DNA of 64,000 nucleotides from JAIYDJ01 sp031400505 (GTDB lineage: Bacteria; Pseudomonadota; Alphaproteobacteria; Rhodobacterales; Rhodobacteraceae), in NCBI GenBank assembly GCA_031400505.1, contig JANNPZ010000026.1, positions 9,739-73,738 of the forward strand, read 5' to 3'. The notes under the pieces are model-generated. The model ran no database searches, was not told where the DNA came from, and worked only from the letters and a program-made list of their open reading frames with translations. The position numbers and the translations under genes were made by a program. Positions 1 through 9,342 of the stretch are shown here, piece by piece (within the stretch, counting starts at the first letter, position 1; each line of letters opens with the position of its first letter).

Positions 1-193
1 CTTGCGGGGCTGCCGGGCCAACGCCCGTGCAGCCCAGTACCTGAACGGGCCGCTTGCATGTGGGTGGCCATCGCACGTGGGCCATCCGACATGACCATCC
101 GTTTTGTGCGGCACAGTCAGCCCAGACCCCGGATCGTACCCGGATCGCGAAAAACACTGTAGATGCCTTGTGGCGGATACCGGCCTTGCCCGA
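1..193. other. Left-edge stretch, no confident gene
   Basis: This edge holds no gene that I recognise. On the minus strand an ATG-led frame opens near position 98 and runs off the left edge without a stop (about 32 codons, beginning MVMSDGPRAM), with no convincing ribosome binding site. On the plus strand a frame open from base 1 ends at a TAG near 160-162. Either could be a truncated neighbour of the HNH gene; the sequence here is too short to decide. Confidence 0.2.
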
Positions 194-778
194 TCAGGCC
201 TCCAGCTCGGAATCCCAATAGAGATAGTCCATCCAGCTGTCGTGCAGGTAGTTTGGCGGGAAACGCCGACCGTGGGCCTGCATCTCTTCCGCGGTCGGTT
301 GACGCGGCTTCTTGGCCAGTTGCATGCCCGACTGCCGCAACGTGGCGGATCCTTTGCGCAAATTGCACGGGCTGCACGCAGCGACCACGTTTTCCCAGCT
401 GGTGATCCCGCCGCGCGAGCGTGGCAGCACATGGTCAAATGTCAGATCGCCCTTTGCGCTGCAATACTGGCAGCAGAATTCGTCCCGCAGAAAAAGATTG
501 AAGCGTGTGAATGCCACACGCTTCTGCGGTTTTACATATTCCTTCAGCACGACGACTGAAGGTATTCGGAACGTCTGGCGCTGGCTGTGAACCACATCGT
601 CATATTCGGCAACGATGGTCACCCGGTGAAGGAACGCCGCCTTGATCGCCTCTTGCCAGGGCCACAGCGACAACGGGTAATAGCTGAGCGGGCGATAGTC
701 AGCGTTCAGCACCAAAGCGGGATGGTGCTTCAGCGCGGCAGGGTCGCGCACGAACTGGGTCCTGAAATCACCGTCCAT
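194..778 (-). CDS. HNH endonuclease family protein
   Basis: A 194-residue protein with a zinc-framed HNH nuclease fold in its middle: CxxC at about residues 103-106, the DHVLPRSRGG core at about 115-124, and CSPCN at about 135-139. This ββα-metal arrangement is typical of the widespread stand-alone HNH proteins of alphaproteobacteria, thought to cut DNA; the substrate is not known. The ATG at 778 is chosen because GGAG lies nine bases upstream and the protein then begins MDGDFRTQF; a longer frame starting upstream adds 23 residues of unlikely composition. It is transcribed away from the lytic transglycosylase gene and looks monocistronic within the window. Confidence 0.85.
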   Translation of the reverse strand: MDGDFRTQFVRDPAALKHHPALVLNADYRPLSYYPLSLWPWQEAIKAAFLHRVTIVAEYDDVVHSQRQTFRIPSVVVLKEYVKPQKRVAFTRFNLFLRDEFCCQYCSAKGDLTFDHVLPRSRGGITSWENVVAACSPCNLRKGSATLRQSGMQLAKKPRQPTAEEMQAHGRRFPPNYLHDSWMDYLYWDSELEA

Positions 779-1135
779 CGTCAAAGACTCCGTCGCATCC
801 TTACTTGCCGCCCGGCATGAAGACGGCACATTCCGTCTTGCTGCCAACCACTATATCTGGCGCATCTTGCAGAACAAGCCCCCCCATTTGTAGTGGAAAG
901 CCGCATCTTGTGCACTGCTAAGGGTTTTGACACGCGGAGATGACGGCAAAATGACAATCTGGTTTTGCTGGCATTCGACGCAAGCAGCACCTTTTCCCGG
1001 GCTGGCAGGCAGACATCGAAAACCCCAATGACCGACCTGCGCGCGCTGCGGCAGGTTTCCGCCAGACGCGGCGGGGCATGGTTTCTTCACGGCGGCCAAG
1101 CGACTATCAGTGGGGCAGAGGAAAAAGGAAGTTCG
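779..1135. promoter_or_regulatory. Divergent intergenic region with short repeats
   Basis: This 357-bp gap separates the HNH gene (leftward) from the lytic transglycosylase gene (rightward) and must hold both promoters. Two features stand out. CCACTA at 848-853 is mirrored by TAGTGG at 891-896, and the octamer GCATCTTG occurs twice in the same orientation, at about 862-869 and 903-910. I see no clear -35/-10 pair. Open frames crossing the gap have no good start and are not called. Confidence 0.35.
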
Positions 1136-1603
1136 ATGCTCAACCGCTGTACCGCTCTGACCCTGACCGCCGCCTGCCTGTTGCTGACCGCCTGTGGTTC
1201 CCGCACGCCCGACCCTGTCGTAGCGCCGATCAACCTGCACCAAGGCGAAACGACCGAATTGCGTGCACTGGTTCAGAAATACGCAGTCATCCATGACGTG
1301 CCTGAAAGCCTGCTGCATCGGGTCATCCAGCGCGAAAGCGGTTACAACCCTACCGCGCGGAACGGACCCTATTATGGGCTTATGCAAATTCTGCCGCGAA
1401 CCGCACAAGGCATGGGATATACCGGGTCACCTTCTGGCCTGCTCGATGCCGAAACCAGCCTGATCTACGCCGGTCGCTATCTGAAAGGCGCATGGATCGT
1501 TTCAGGCGGCGACGAGGATAAAGCGGTTACATGGTACGCAAAGGGCTACTACTACGAGGCCAAGCGGCTGGGCCTGCTCGAAGAAACCGGTCTTCGTGCC
1601 TGA
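1136..1603 (+). CDS. Lytic transglycosylase lipoprotein (SLT domain)
   Basis: A 155-residue lipoprotein. The N-terminus MLNRCTALTLTAACLLLTAC ends in an LTAC lipobox, so cleavage and lipidation before Cys20 are expected. An SLT (GH23-type) domain follows from about residue 45: ESGYNP carries the predicted catalytic Glu, and YYGLMQILPRTA is the usual GLMQI motif. Such enzymes cleave the MurNAc-GlcNAc bond of peptidoglycan to give 1,6-anhydro ends, in the periplasm. The ATG at 1136 follows AAGGAAG with good spacing; an upstream in-frame ATG at 965 would bury the lipobox and is rejected. It is short for the family, carrying only the catalytic domain. Confidence 0.85.
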   Translation: MLNRCTALTLTAACLLLTACGSRTPDPVVAPINLHQGETTELRALVQKYAVIHDVPESLLHRVIQRESGYNPTARNGPYYGLMQILPRTAQGMGYTGSPSGLLDAETSLIYAGRYLKGAWIVSGGDEDKAVTWYAKGYYYEAKRLGLLEETGLRA

Positions 1604-1623
1604 CACGCGGCAGAGGGAAGATC

Positions 1624-2391
1624 ATGCAGACGCGCCAGATGAGTTATGCCGGCCAGTCCGTGGCGCTGCCCGACCTGCCCCGCTATGCCCGGTTCTACGA
1701 AAAACTCTCTGCCGGAAAGTGGGAGCCGCGCACCTTTGCGGTTCTGCAACGCAACCTGAACGCACAAACAACCTACATCGACATCGGCGCGTGGATCGGG
1801 GTCACGCCATTCTGGGCCGCAGGGCTGGCGCGACATGTCATTGCAGTAGAACCTGACCCCGCGTGCCTAGAGATTTTGCGCGCTCTGGCCCCCGGTTACC
1901 CGAACCTGACCCTTCTCGAAGGTGCCCTGTCCCCGGATCAGCAGGTCACCTTGCATGCGGTCGATGGTTTTGGCAGTTCCGAATCCTCCGTGCTCGCCAT
2001 TGGCGCAGGGGCAAACCAGGCGGCACGGGGCTGGACGGCCGCAGACATCCTAAGCCATGCGAAACCGGGACAGGTTTTTGTCAAGATCGACATCGAAGGC
2101 TATGAATATCTGGTGAAATCCGAAATTGCTCGGTTTTTGTCGCCCGATCTGGTCGGCATGCAGATCGCCCTGCATCCGGCTCTCTATGCCGAAACCCTGA
2201 AAGGTCCGCATCTCTGGCGCCGTCTGCGCGCGGCCCTAATGACCCGGAGCCTCGCGCGCGTCTTTGCACATCATTTCGGAACGCCCAGGATCCACAAGCA
2301 CCGCAACCTGCTGTCCTATCTCTGCTTTGGCATCATGCTGTCATCGCCACCCCAGGGCACCGATTTCGTGTTTGAACGCGCCCGGGGCTAG
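1624..2391 (+). CDS. FkbM family methyltransferase
   Basis: A 255-residue SAM-dependent methyltransferase of the FkbM type. TYIDIGAWIGVT at about residues 44-55 is the SAM-binding motif I, with AVEPDP further on as the acidic post-motif and VKIDIEGYEYLV as the family's characteristic D-x-EG-x-E block near residue 160. FkbM proteins O-methylate sugars or natural products; the substrate here cannot be inferred. It begins 20 bases after the lytic transglycosylase gene, with AGAGGGA ahead of the ATG, so the two may be cotranscribed. Its TAG stop interlocks with the stop of the convergent mttB-like gene (2388-2391). Confidence 0.8.
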   Translation: MQTRQMSYAGQSVALPDLPRYARFYEKLSAGKWEPRTFAVLQRNLNAQTTYIDIGAWIGVTPFWAAGLARHVIAVEPDPACLEILRALAPGYPNLTLLEGALSPDQQVTLHAVDGFGSSESSVLAIGAGANQAARGWTAADILSHAKPGQVFVKIDIEGYEYLVKSEIARFLSPDLVGMQIALHPALYAETLKGPHLWRRLRAALMTRSLARVFAHHFGTPRIHKHRNLLSYLCFGIMLSSPPQGTDFVFERARG

Positions 2392-3920
2392 TACCACGCA
2401 TCGGCCATTCCGGCCTTCTTGCGTGCCACGAAATCCTCCAACGCCTCGCGCGTGCTATGGTCGATCGGCGGGGCCACATACTCGCGCAACCGCCGCTTCC
2501 ACAAGGTATTCGCCCGGCTAGCTGCATCATGTGAACCTGCTTCTTCCCATTTCTCGAACTGCTCGTTGTCCGACAAGTCGGAATCCCAGAACGCGGTTTC
2601 ATAGTGCCGCATGGTATGGCTACAGCCAAAGAAGTGATTGCCGGGCCCAACCTCGGCAAAGGCATCGACCGCCAGCTGGTCGTCGTCGATCCTGACCCCG
2701 TCAAGATAGGCGTGCAAACCGCCGCACAGATCGGCGTCGAGCATGAATTTCTCGTAGGACATGCTCAGCAATCCATCCAGAAACCCCGCCGAGTGCAGGA
2801 TGAAATTGGCCCCGCAGTGAATCGCTGCAAGCATGCTCATAGTGCCTTCCATCATCGCCTGGGCATCGGGCAGTTTTGACGTGGTGAAGTTTCCCGAACA
2901 GCGCAGCGGCAGGTTCAACCGCCGCGCCAACTGTCCGATCACCATTGAGCCGATCGCCGGTTCCGGCGTCCCGAAGGTCGGGCTGCCCGACCGCAAACTC
3001 ATCGACGACAGGAAGTTGCCGAAAATCACCGGCGCGCCCTTGCGCTCCAACTGGGTCAACGCGCAACCGGCCATGGTTTCCGCAAGCGACTGCACGATCC
3101 CGCCCGCATTGGTGACCGGCCCCATCGCCCCACCCAGAATGAACGGCACCACCACTGCCGCCTGCCCGGCCCGCGCATAGGCCCGCAGGCTGCGGGTCAT
3201 CGTGCCATCCCAGACCAGTGGCGAATTAACGTTCACATTTCCAAGAATGACACAATGATCGTTCACAAACCCATCCCCAAACAGGACGCGGCACATCTCG
3301 ATGCTGTCTTCGCTGCGCTCTTCGGCGGTGACCGACCCCATGAAGGGCCGATCCGACAGCAGCATATGCGCCAGCACCATATCCAGATGGCGCTTGTTCA
3401 CCGCCACGTCCGTCGGCTCGCAGATCGTCCCGCCGGAATGGTGAAAGTTCGGGCTGGACTGCGCCAGTTTGATGAAATTGTGGAAATCGTCCAAAGTGCC
3501 AAAACGCCGCCCCCGATCAAGGTCCATCACAAAGGGGCTGCCATAGGCAGGCGAAAACACCACCGACTTGCCACCAATCTGAACCGAATTTTCCGGGTTG
3601 CGCGCATGCTGCGTGAACGTCGCAGGGGCTGAACGCAAGATTTCGCGTAACATCCCCGGCGGAAATCTCACCGACACCCCATCAACCTGCGCCCCCGCCC
3701 GCCGCCACAGGTCAATCGCTGTCGGGTCATCGCGAAATTCGATCCCGGTTTCCGCTAGAACCCGATCCGCCGCTGCCTCGATCCGGATCAGGTTTTCCTC
3801 GCCCAACACATCATAGGTCGGGATCCCGCGCAGAATGTAGGGTCGGCCCGGCCCACCACCCTTGCCCGCCCGTTCCAACTGCCGCGCCTGCCGCCCCGAT
3901 CGCACCTTGATGTCGCTCAT
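2388..3920 (-). CDS. Trimethylamine methyltransferase family protein (MttB-like, non-Pyl)
   Basis: A 510-residue member of the MttB superfamily, which transfers a methyl group from a quaternary or tertiary amine to a cobalamin-binding corrinoid protein. The frame has no internal amber codon, so this is a non-pyrrolysine member like the glycine- or proline-betaine demethylases rather than true trimethylamine methyltransferase. The ATG at 3920 is preceded by AGGGGGCG; a longer frame starting at 4001 has no such site. No corrinoid protein or methyltetrahydrofolate partner is encoded next to it. It is downstream of pgm on the same strand, separated by 161 bp that contain a dispersed repeat. The exact substrate is unknown. 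Confidence 0.85.
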   Translation of the reverse strand: MSDIKVRSGRQARQLERAGKGGGPGRPYILRGIPTYDVLGEENLIRIEAAADRVLAETGIEFRDDPTAIDLWRRAGAQVDGVSVRFPPGMLREILRSAPATFTQHARNPENSVQIGGKSVVFSPAYGSPFVMDLDRGRRFGTLDDFHNFIKLAQSSPNFHHSGGTICEPTDVAVNKRHLDMVLAHMLLSDRPFMGSVTAEERSEDSIEMCRVLFGDGFVNDHCVILGNVNVNSPLVWDGTMTRSLRAYARAGQAAVVVPFILGGAMGPVTNAGGIVQSLAETMAGCALTQLERKGAPVIFGNFLSSMSLRSGSPTFGTPEPAIGSMVIGQLARRLNLPLRCSGNFTTSKLPDAQAMMEGTMSMLAAIHCGANFILHSAGFLDGLLSMSYEKFMLDADLCGGLHAYLDGVRIDDDQLAVDAFAEVGPGNHFFGCSHTMRHYETAFWDSDLSDNEQFEKWEEAGSHDAASRANTLWKRRLREYVAPPIDHSTREALEDFVARKKAGMADAWY

Positions 3921-4021
3921 CGTCGCCCCCTGTCGCGTTTGCGTCAGGAGGCGCTCAATTGCGCCAAGCGTCCGCGCGAACTGCGACACATGATGGTCCA
4001 ATTGCGCCGTCAGGTTTCACA

Positions 4022-4073
4022 TTGGCAAAAATATCCCACAGGGGGTCCGGGGGGTGTGAAACCCCCCGCCTTG
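4022..4073 (-). repeat. Dispersed C-rich palindromic repeat, copy 1
   Basis: Read on the minus strand, this starts with a GGGGGG/CCCCCC hairpin (GGGGGGTTTCACACCCCCC), followed by GGACCCCC, then GTGGGATATTTTTGCCAA. The same element recurs at about 9251, 32467, 36546 and 46101. Here it lies between the end of pgm and the start of the mttB-like gene. The hairpin could attenuate or protect the end of the glycogen transcript, but it has no following T-run. Confidence 0.8.
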
Positions 4074-4081
4074 GCAGCGCG

Positions 4082-5710
4082 TCAAGTGATCACATCCGGT
4101 GTTGTGCGCCCGGTAAATGCCTCGATCTGCGCCAACCGGTGCGATGCCCGGATCACCGGCGCCAGTGCCTCTTGCGGATCATGCGCCAGCCCCTCCGGCC
4201 CCGGGGCATTACGTTCCAGATATAGCCGCAGCGTCGCGCCTTCGGTGCCCGTACCCGACAACCGCAACACGATCCTGCTGCCATCGGCAAACAGGATGCG
4301 CACGCCTTGGCGCTCCGACACCGACCCATCGACCGGATCCGTGTAGCCAAAGTCATCCGCCCCGACCACCGTCATCCCCTCGATCTGCATCCCCGGCAGA
4401 CCGGGCAACGAGCCGCGCAGAACGGCCATCATCGCATCGGCGCGGTCGGTCGCAATCGCCTCGAAATCGTGGCGCGAGTAATAGTTGCGCCCGAACTTCG
4501 CCCAATGCTCGGCCAGAATAGCCGCCACGGACTGCTTGCGCACGGCCAGAATGTTCAGCCACAACAGCACCGCCCAAAGCCCGTCCTTTTCGCGCACATG
4601 GTCCGACCCGGTGCCGAAACTCTCTTCGCCGCACAGCGTCACGCGCCCTGCATCCAGCAGATTTCCAAAGAACTTCCACCCGGTAGGCGTCTCGAAACTG
4701 GCAATCCCCAAGGCCGCAGCCACCCGGTCCACCGCCGCACTTGTCGGCATCGACCGTGCCACCCCCTTCAGGCCCGCCGCATATCCCGGCGCCAGATGCG
4801 CATTGGCCGCCAGCACCGCCAGGCTGTCTGAAGGTGAGACATAGATGCCAGCCCCCACCACCATGTTGCGATCCCCGTCCCCATCCGATGCCGCTCCGAA
4901 ATCCGGGGCCGCCGGCCCGAACATCTCGTCCATCAACTCGGCGGCCCAGGTCGGGTTCGGATCGGGATGCATGCCCCCGAAATCCGGCAACGGCACGGCA
5001 TGCACGACCGTCCCCGCCGCGGCGCCCAGCCGCCGTTCCAGAATTTCCACCGCATAGGGCCCGGTGACCGCGTTCATGCTGTCCATCCGCATCCGAAAGC
5101 CGCCGGCAAACATCGCCCTTATCGCCGGGAAATCGAACAGCCCCTCCATCAGCGCGGCATAGTCCGCAACGGAATCGACCACATCGACCACCATGGCACC
5201 CAGGTTCACCCGACCAACCGTGCCAAGATCTACATCCTGCGCATCCAGCATCTTGTAGTCGGTGATTTCCGTGGTGCGGCGGTACATCGCGTCGGTCACG
5301 GCCTCTGGGGCGGGCCCGCCGTTCGCCATGTTGAACTTGACCCCGAAATCCTCGGTCGGCCCTCCGGGATTGTGCGAGGCGGACATGATGATCCCGCCAT
5401 CCGTCTTGTGCAACCGGATCAGATGGCTTGCCGCCGGGGTCGACAGCACCGCCCCCTGCCCCACGATCACCCGTTGCGCCCCGTTTGCCGCCGCCATGCG
5501 CAAGATCACCTGCGCCGCCCGGTCATTGAAATACCGCCCGTCACCGCCCAGCACAAAAGTCTTCCCGGTCGCACCCACCACATCAAAGATCGCCTGTACG
5601 AAATTCTCGAGGTAATGCGGCGCCATGAACACCGGGGTTTTCTTGCGAAGGCCCGAGGTGCCGGGTTTCTGCCCGGCAATCGGTGTGGTGGCGACGGTGT
5701 GAATGGTCAC
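4082..5710 (-). CDS. pgm: Phosphoglucomutase (alpha-D-glucose phosphate-specific)
   Basis: A 542-residue cytosolic enzyme interconverting glucose 1-phosphate and glucose 6-phosphate. The active-site phosphoserine loop MSASHNPGG lies near residue 130, the Mg-binding loop DGDGDRNM near 290, the sugar-binding GEESFGTGSDHVR near 360, and the phosphate-binding RLSGTGTEGATLR near the C-terminus. The start is GTG at 5710, overlapping the glgX stop as GTGA, so translation is probably coupled. It is the last gene of the glycogen operon, linking glycogen turnover to glycolysis: it can supply GlgC with glucose 1-phosphate or carry the GlgP product onward. Confidence 0.95.
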   Translation of the reverse strand: MTIHTVATTPIAGQKPGTSGLRKKTPVFMAPHYLENFVQAIFDVVGATGKTFVLGGDGRYFNDRAAQVILRMAAANGAQRVIVGQGAVLSTPAASHLIRLHKTDGGIIMSASHNPGGPTEDFGVKFNMANGGPAPEAVTDAMYRRTTEITDYKMLDAQDVDLGTVGRVNLGAMVVDVVDSVADYAALMEGLFDFPAIRAMFAGGFRMRMDSMNAVTGPYAVEILERRLGAAAGTVVHAVPLPDFGGMHPDPNPTWAAELMDEMFGPAAPDFGAASDGDGDRNMVVGAGIYVSPSDSLAVLAANAHLAPGYAAGLKGVARSMPTSAAVDRVAAALGIASFETPTGWKFFGNLLDAGRVTLCGEESFGTGSDHVREKDGLWAVLLWLNILAVRKQSVAAILAEHWAKFGRNYYSRHDFEAIATDRADAMMAVLRGSLPGLPGMQIEGMTVVGADDFGYTDPVDGSVSERQGVRILFADGSRIVLRLSGTGTEGATLRLYLERNAPGPEGLAHDPQEALAPVIRASHRLAQIEAFTGRTTPDVIT

Positions 5711-7800
5711 GGCTGATCTCCCATGGCGGAAAAAACGATTACAGACTGCGCGGGCACAATCAGCCCGGCGCGGGCGGGTTCAGAGGCGGCATCCGGGCGG
5801 GTCGTGTCAAGGACGATTTGCCACGTGGCGGGTTCGGGCAAGGCAAATGCCGTGCCTGGGCCCGCATTGAACACGGCCAGCACGGCGTCTTGCGCGTCAA
5901 GTGCGACAGATGCGGCCATGCGCAGCGTGACCCCAAGACAGCGAAATGCCGGATTGTGCCAGTCACCTGGCCCGGGTTGTCCGCCATCGGCCCGCAGCCA
6001 GACCACATCCGGCAACCCATCCCCCCGCATCCGGCCATGCAGGAACCGCCGCTGGCGCAGCACCGGATGCGCCCGGCGCAGCGCCGCAAGCCGCGCCACA
6101 AAGGCCGCCATCGCATCGTCCCCTAACTCCCAGTCGATCCATGTCACCGCGTTGTCCTGCGCATAGGCGTTGTTGTTGCCGCCTTGCGTGTGGCCGATCT
6201 CGTCGCCAGAAAGCAGCATCGGCGTGCCTTGCGACAGCATGAGCGTGGCCAGCAGGTTGCGCTTGCGCAGATTGCGCGCCGCCCGGATCGCCGGGTCGTC
6301 CGTCGGCCCTTCGATCCCCAGATTGTCCGAGTGATTGTCGTGGTGCCCATCGCGGTTGTCTTCGCCATTGGCCAGATTGCGCTTGACGGTAAAGCTGACA
6401 AGGTCCTGCAAGGTGAACCCGTCATGTGCCGTCAGGAAATTGACCGAACTGGTCGCCCCGCGACCGGAATGATCGAAATTCTCGGCCGATCCCAGCAACC
6501 GCTTGGCAAGATCAGGCGCCAGCCCCGCATCCCCCCGCCAGTACCGCCGCACCCCGTCGCGATACTTATCGTTCCATTCGGCAAAAGGATGCGGATACCC
6601 GCCTAGCTGATAGCCCCCCGGCCCCAGATCCCAAGGCTCGGCGATCAGTTTCACCCGCGTCAGCACCGGATCCTGCCGGATCGCATCAAAAAACCCACCG
6701 TTCCGGTCAAATCCATGCGCCTCGCGGCCCAATGTGCTTGCAAGGTCAAAGCGGAAGCCATCCACGTGGCAAACCTCGACCCAATACCGCAAGCTGTCCA
6801 TGACCATCCGCAACACCGCAGGCTGCGTCAGATTCAGCGTGTTGCCGGTCCCCGCATCGTTCACATAGTGCCGCCCACCCCCATGCAGGCGGTAGTAACT
6901 GCGGTTGTCCAGCCCCCGGAAACTCAAGGTCGGCCCGAACTCGTCGCCCTCGCCGGTGTGGTTATAGACCACGTCCAGAATGACCTCGATGCCCGCCTGA
7001 TGCAGCCGCTTGACCATCGTGCGGAACTCATTCAGCGGCTGGCGCAACCCATAGCGCGGCTCTGGCGCAAAAAAGCCCATCGAGTTGTAGCCCCAATAGT
7101 TGCGCAACCCCCGCGCCACCAGAAACCGGTCATCAAAAAACGCGTGCACCGGCAGCAACTCCACCGCCGTGACGCCCAATCGGCGCAGATGTTCGACAAC
7201 CGGGGCCGATGCCAGCCCCAGATAGCTGCCCCTGACCGGTCGCTCTACCCCGGGATGCAGCGCCGTCATCCCCTTGACATGTGCCTCGTAAATCACCGTC
7301 TCCGACATCGGGCGCGCAGGCGGCACATCCCCTTCCCAGTCAAAGCTGGGGTCCACCACCACAGCCTTTGGCATGGCAAAGGCGCTGTCACGGGTGTCAA
7401 ACGACAGATCGGCGCGACCTGACCCGATCTTGTAGCCCATCAGCGCATCCGACCATCGCAACCGCCCCTCCAACGCCCGTGCATAAGGGTCAAGCAACAA
7501 CTTTGCGGGGTTGAACCGATGCCCTTCTTCCGGGCCGTAGGGCCCATGCGCACGCAGACCGTAAGCCTGCCCCGGCTGCATCCCCTCGACGTAAAGCGTC
7601 CAGACATCCCCATCGCGGTCGGCAAACGGAATTCGCGCCAATTCAACGCGTCCGCCGGACGAAAACAGGCACAATTCCAACGCCGTGGCATGGGCGGAAA
7701 ACACCGCAAGGTTTACCCCACCACCATCCCAGGTTGCCCCCATCGGGGCACTTTGCCCCGGCCCTGCCCGCAAACCCGGCAGAATTCTTGGCAAGCTCAC
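5707..7800 (-). CDS. glgX: Glycogen debranching protein GlgX
   Basis: A 697-residue GH13 isoamylase-type debranching enzyme that hydrolyses alpha-1,6 branches in phosphorylase-limited glycogen. An N-terminal CBM48-like beta domain is followed by the catalytic barrel, with VVYNHTGEGDE (region I), VDGFRFDLASTLGR (region II, nucleophile Asp), KLIAEPWDLGPGG (acid Glu) and LTAHDGFTLQD (transition-state Asp). The start is GTG at 7800 in a GTGA overlap with the glgA stop, and its own stop overlaps the pgm start in the same way. The length is normal for GlgX. Confidence 0.95.
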   Translation of the reverse strand: MSLPRILPGLRAGPGQSAPMGATWDGGGVNLAVFSAHATALELCLFSSGGRVELARIPFADRDGDVWTLYVEGMQPGQAYGLRAHGPYGPEEGHRFNPAKLLLDPYARALEGRLRWSDALMGYKIGSGRADLSFDTRDSAFAMPKAVVVDPSFDWEGDVPPARPMSETVIYEAHVKGMTALHPGVERPVRGSYLGLASAPVVEHLRRLGVTAVELLPVHAFFDDRFLVARGLRNYWGYNSMGFFAPEPRYGLRQPLNEFRTMVKRLHQAGIEVILDVVYNHTGEGDEFGPTLSFRGLDNRSYYRLHGGGRHYVNDAGTGNTLNLTQPAVLRMVMDSLRYWVEVCHVDGFRFDLASTLGREAHGFDRNGGFFDAIRQDPVLTRVKLIAEPWDLGPGGYQLGGYPHPFAEWNDKYRDGVRRYWRGDAGLAPDLAKRLLGSAENFDHSGRGATSSVNFLTAHDGFTLQDLVSFTVKRNLANGEDNRDGHHDNHSDNLGIEGPTDDPAIRAARNLRKRNLLATLMLSQGTPMLLSGDEIGHTQGGNNNAYAQDNAVTWIDWELGDDAMAAFVARLAALRRAHPVLRQRRFLHGRMRGDGLPDVVWLRADGGQPGPGDWHNPAFRCLGVTLRMAASVALDAQDAVLAVFNAGPGTAFALPEPATWQIVLDTTRPDAASEPARAGLIVPAQSVIVFSAMGDQP

Positions 7801-9221
7801 GCGCGCAACCCGTCATATAATGCTGCATAGGCGGCTGCAGATGCCTCCCATCCGACCGGATGGCGCATGGCGTTGGACTGCACCTTTGCCCAAACCTTCG
7901 GGACGGCATATAGCTGCACCAGTTGCCGCAACGCCTGCCCGAACGCCACCGCATCCGTCGGATGAAAACTGATGCCGGTCGCCACCCCCGCCGCCATCGC
8001 GGCAGGGCTGGCATGGATCACGGTATCAGCCAGCCCACCCACCGCCGCCACCACTGGCAACGTGCCATAAGCCAGGCCATACATCTGGGTCAGACCGCAC
8101 GGCTCGAACCGGCTTGGCACCAGCACGGCATCCGCCCCGGCAAACATCAGGTGGCTTAGCTCCTCGTCATACCCAAGCCGCACCGATACCCGCCCCGGAA
8201 ACCGATCGGCCAGCGCGGTCATTGCGGCCTCGCTCTCAGCGGCCCCCGAGCCGAGTACGGCAAGCCCGCCACCCGCCTCGATGAAGGCAGGGATCACCTC
8301 CGGCAGCAGATCAATCCCCTTCTGGCCGGTCAGCCGGCTGACCACAATCGCAAGTGGCCCCGGCACCTCCAACCCGAACTCGGCACAAAGTGCAGCACGA
8401 TTGGCGGCCTTTCCCGCCATCTTGCCCGCGCCATACGGGATTGGCTCTGCCCGTGGCGTCCACACCTCGGTGTCCACCCCGTTCAAGATACCGCTGACCA
8501 CGCCCGCCCGGGCCGCTATCACCCCCTGCAGACCCATCCCGAACTCGGGCCGCATCAATTCCGCCACATAGGTCGGCGACACCGTGGTAATGCGGTCTGC
8601 CGTCACCAGACCGGCCTTCAAACTCGACAATCCGCCGAAATACTCCAGCGCAAAGGGGTAGAACTGGCTCGCCGGAAGACGCAACTCGCCCAACATCCAG
8701 GCAGGTGCCCAGCCCTGAAACGCGATGTTGTGCACCGTCAGGACCGAACCGCACCCCCCGGACCCATGATAGGCAAGATACGCCGGCGCCAACCCGGCCT
8801 GCCAGTCATGGGCATGCAGCACATCCGGCTTCCAGCCATCCATACCCTCGCGTGCCAGCCGCGCCGCCACCCAGCTCAACGCAGCAAAGCGCTGCGGATT
8901 GTCAGCCCAATCCCCGAAAGAACCCGAATAGGGCCCGCCTTCGCGATCAAAAAGATGCGGCGCATCCAGCAACAGCACCGCCACCCCGGCAACCTCACCG
9001 GCCAGAACCCGCCCCGCCCCGCCCCACAACCCGTCCTCGACCAAGACCTCTGGCCAGTCCCGGGCCATCGCGCGCAAACCTCGATAGGCAGGCAGCAGCA
9101 CCCGCATCTCCCATCCCTGCCCCGCCAAGGCGCGTGGCAAGGCCCCCACAACATCCGCGAGCCCCCCCGTCTTGACCAAAGGCACGCATTCCGAAGCCAC
9201 CGACAATACCCGCCCCGTCAT
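7797..9221 (-). CDS. glgA: Glycogen synthase GlgA
   Basis: A 474-residue GT5 glycosyltransferase that adds glucose from ADP-glucose to the non-reducing end of alpha-1,4-glucan. KTGGLADVVGALP near residue 15 is the ADP-glucose-binding motif, and the C-terminal half carries PSRFEPCGLTQMYGLAYGT, the GT-B donor-site signature. The ATG at 9221 gives the canonical N-terminus MTGRVLSVASE and follows GGGGCAGAG; upstream in-frame codons would translate the dispersed repeat and are rejected. A 121-bp gap separates it from glgC, the only sizeable gap within the operon. It acts after GlgC and before the branching enzyme. Confidence 0.95.
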   Translation of the reverse strand: MTGRVLSVASECVPLVKTGGLADVVGALPRALAGQGWEMRVLLPAYRGLRAMARDWPEVLVEDGLWGGAGRVLAGEVAGVAVLLLDAPHLFDREGGPYSGSFGDWADNPQRFAALSWVAARLAREGMDGWKPDVLHAHDWQAGLAPAYLAYHGSGGCGSVLTVHNIAFQGWAPAWMLGELRLPASQFYPFALEYFGGLSSLKAGLVTADRITTVSPTYVAELMRPEFGMGLQGVIAARAGVVSGILNGVDTEVWTPRAEPIPYGAGKMAGKAANRAALCAEFGLEVPGPLAIVVSRLTGQKGIDLLPEVIPAFIEAGGGLAVLGSGAAESEAAMTALADRFPGRVSVRLGYDEELSHLMFAGADAVLVPSRFEPCGLTQMYGLAYGTLPVVAAVGGLADTVIHASPAAMAAGVATGISFHPTDAVAFGQALRQLVQLYAVPKVWAKVQSNAMRHPVGWEASAAAYAALYDGLRA

Positions 9222-9250
9222 CTCTGCCCCGTCATCTTTGCCTCTTTCGT

Positions 9251-9300
9251 CTTGGCTCAAATATCCCACAGGGGGTCTGGGGGGTGTGAAACCCCCCAGG
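9251..9300 (-). repeat. Dispersed C-rich palindromic repeat, copy 2
   Basis: Nearly identical to copy 1 over the hairpin and the following ATATCCCACAGGGGGT stretch (plus-strand reading). It sits in the 121-bp gap between glgC and glgA, so it lies inside the glycogen transcript, where its hairpin could set mRNA segment stability. It is in the same orientation relative to the operon as copy 1. Confidence 0.8.
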
Positions 9301-9342
9301 TGTCCGGCACTCGGCCTCACCCCAAGGTCTGACCCCAGGGAC

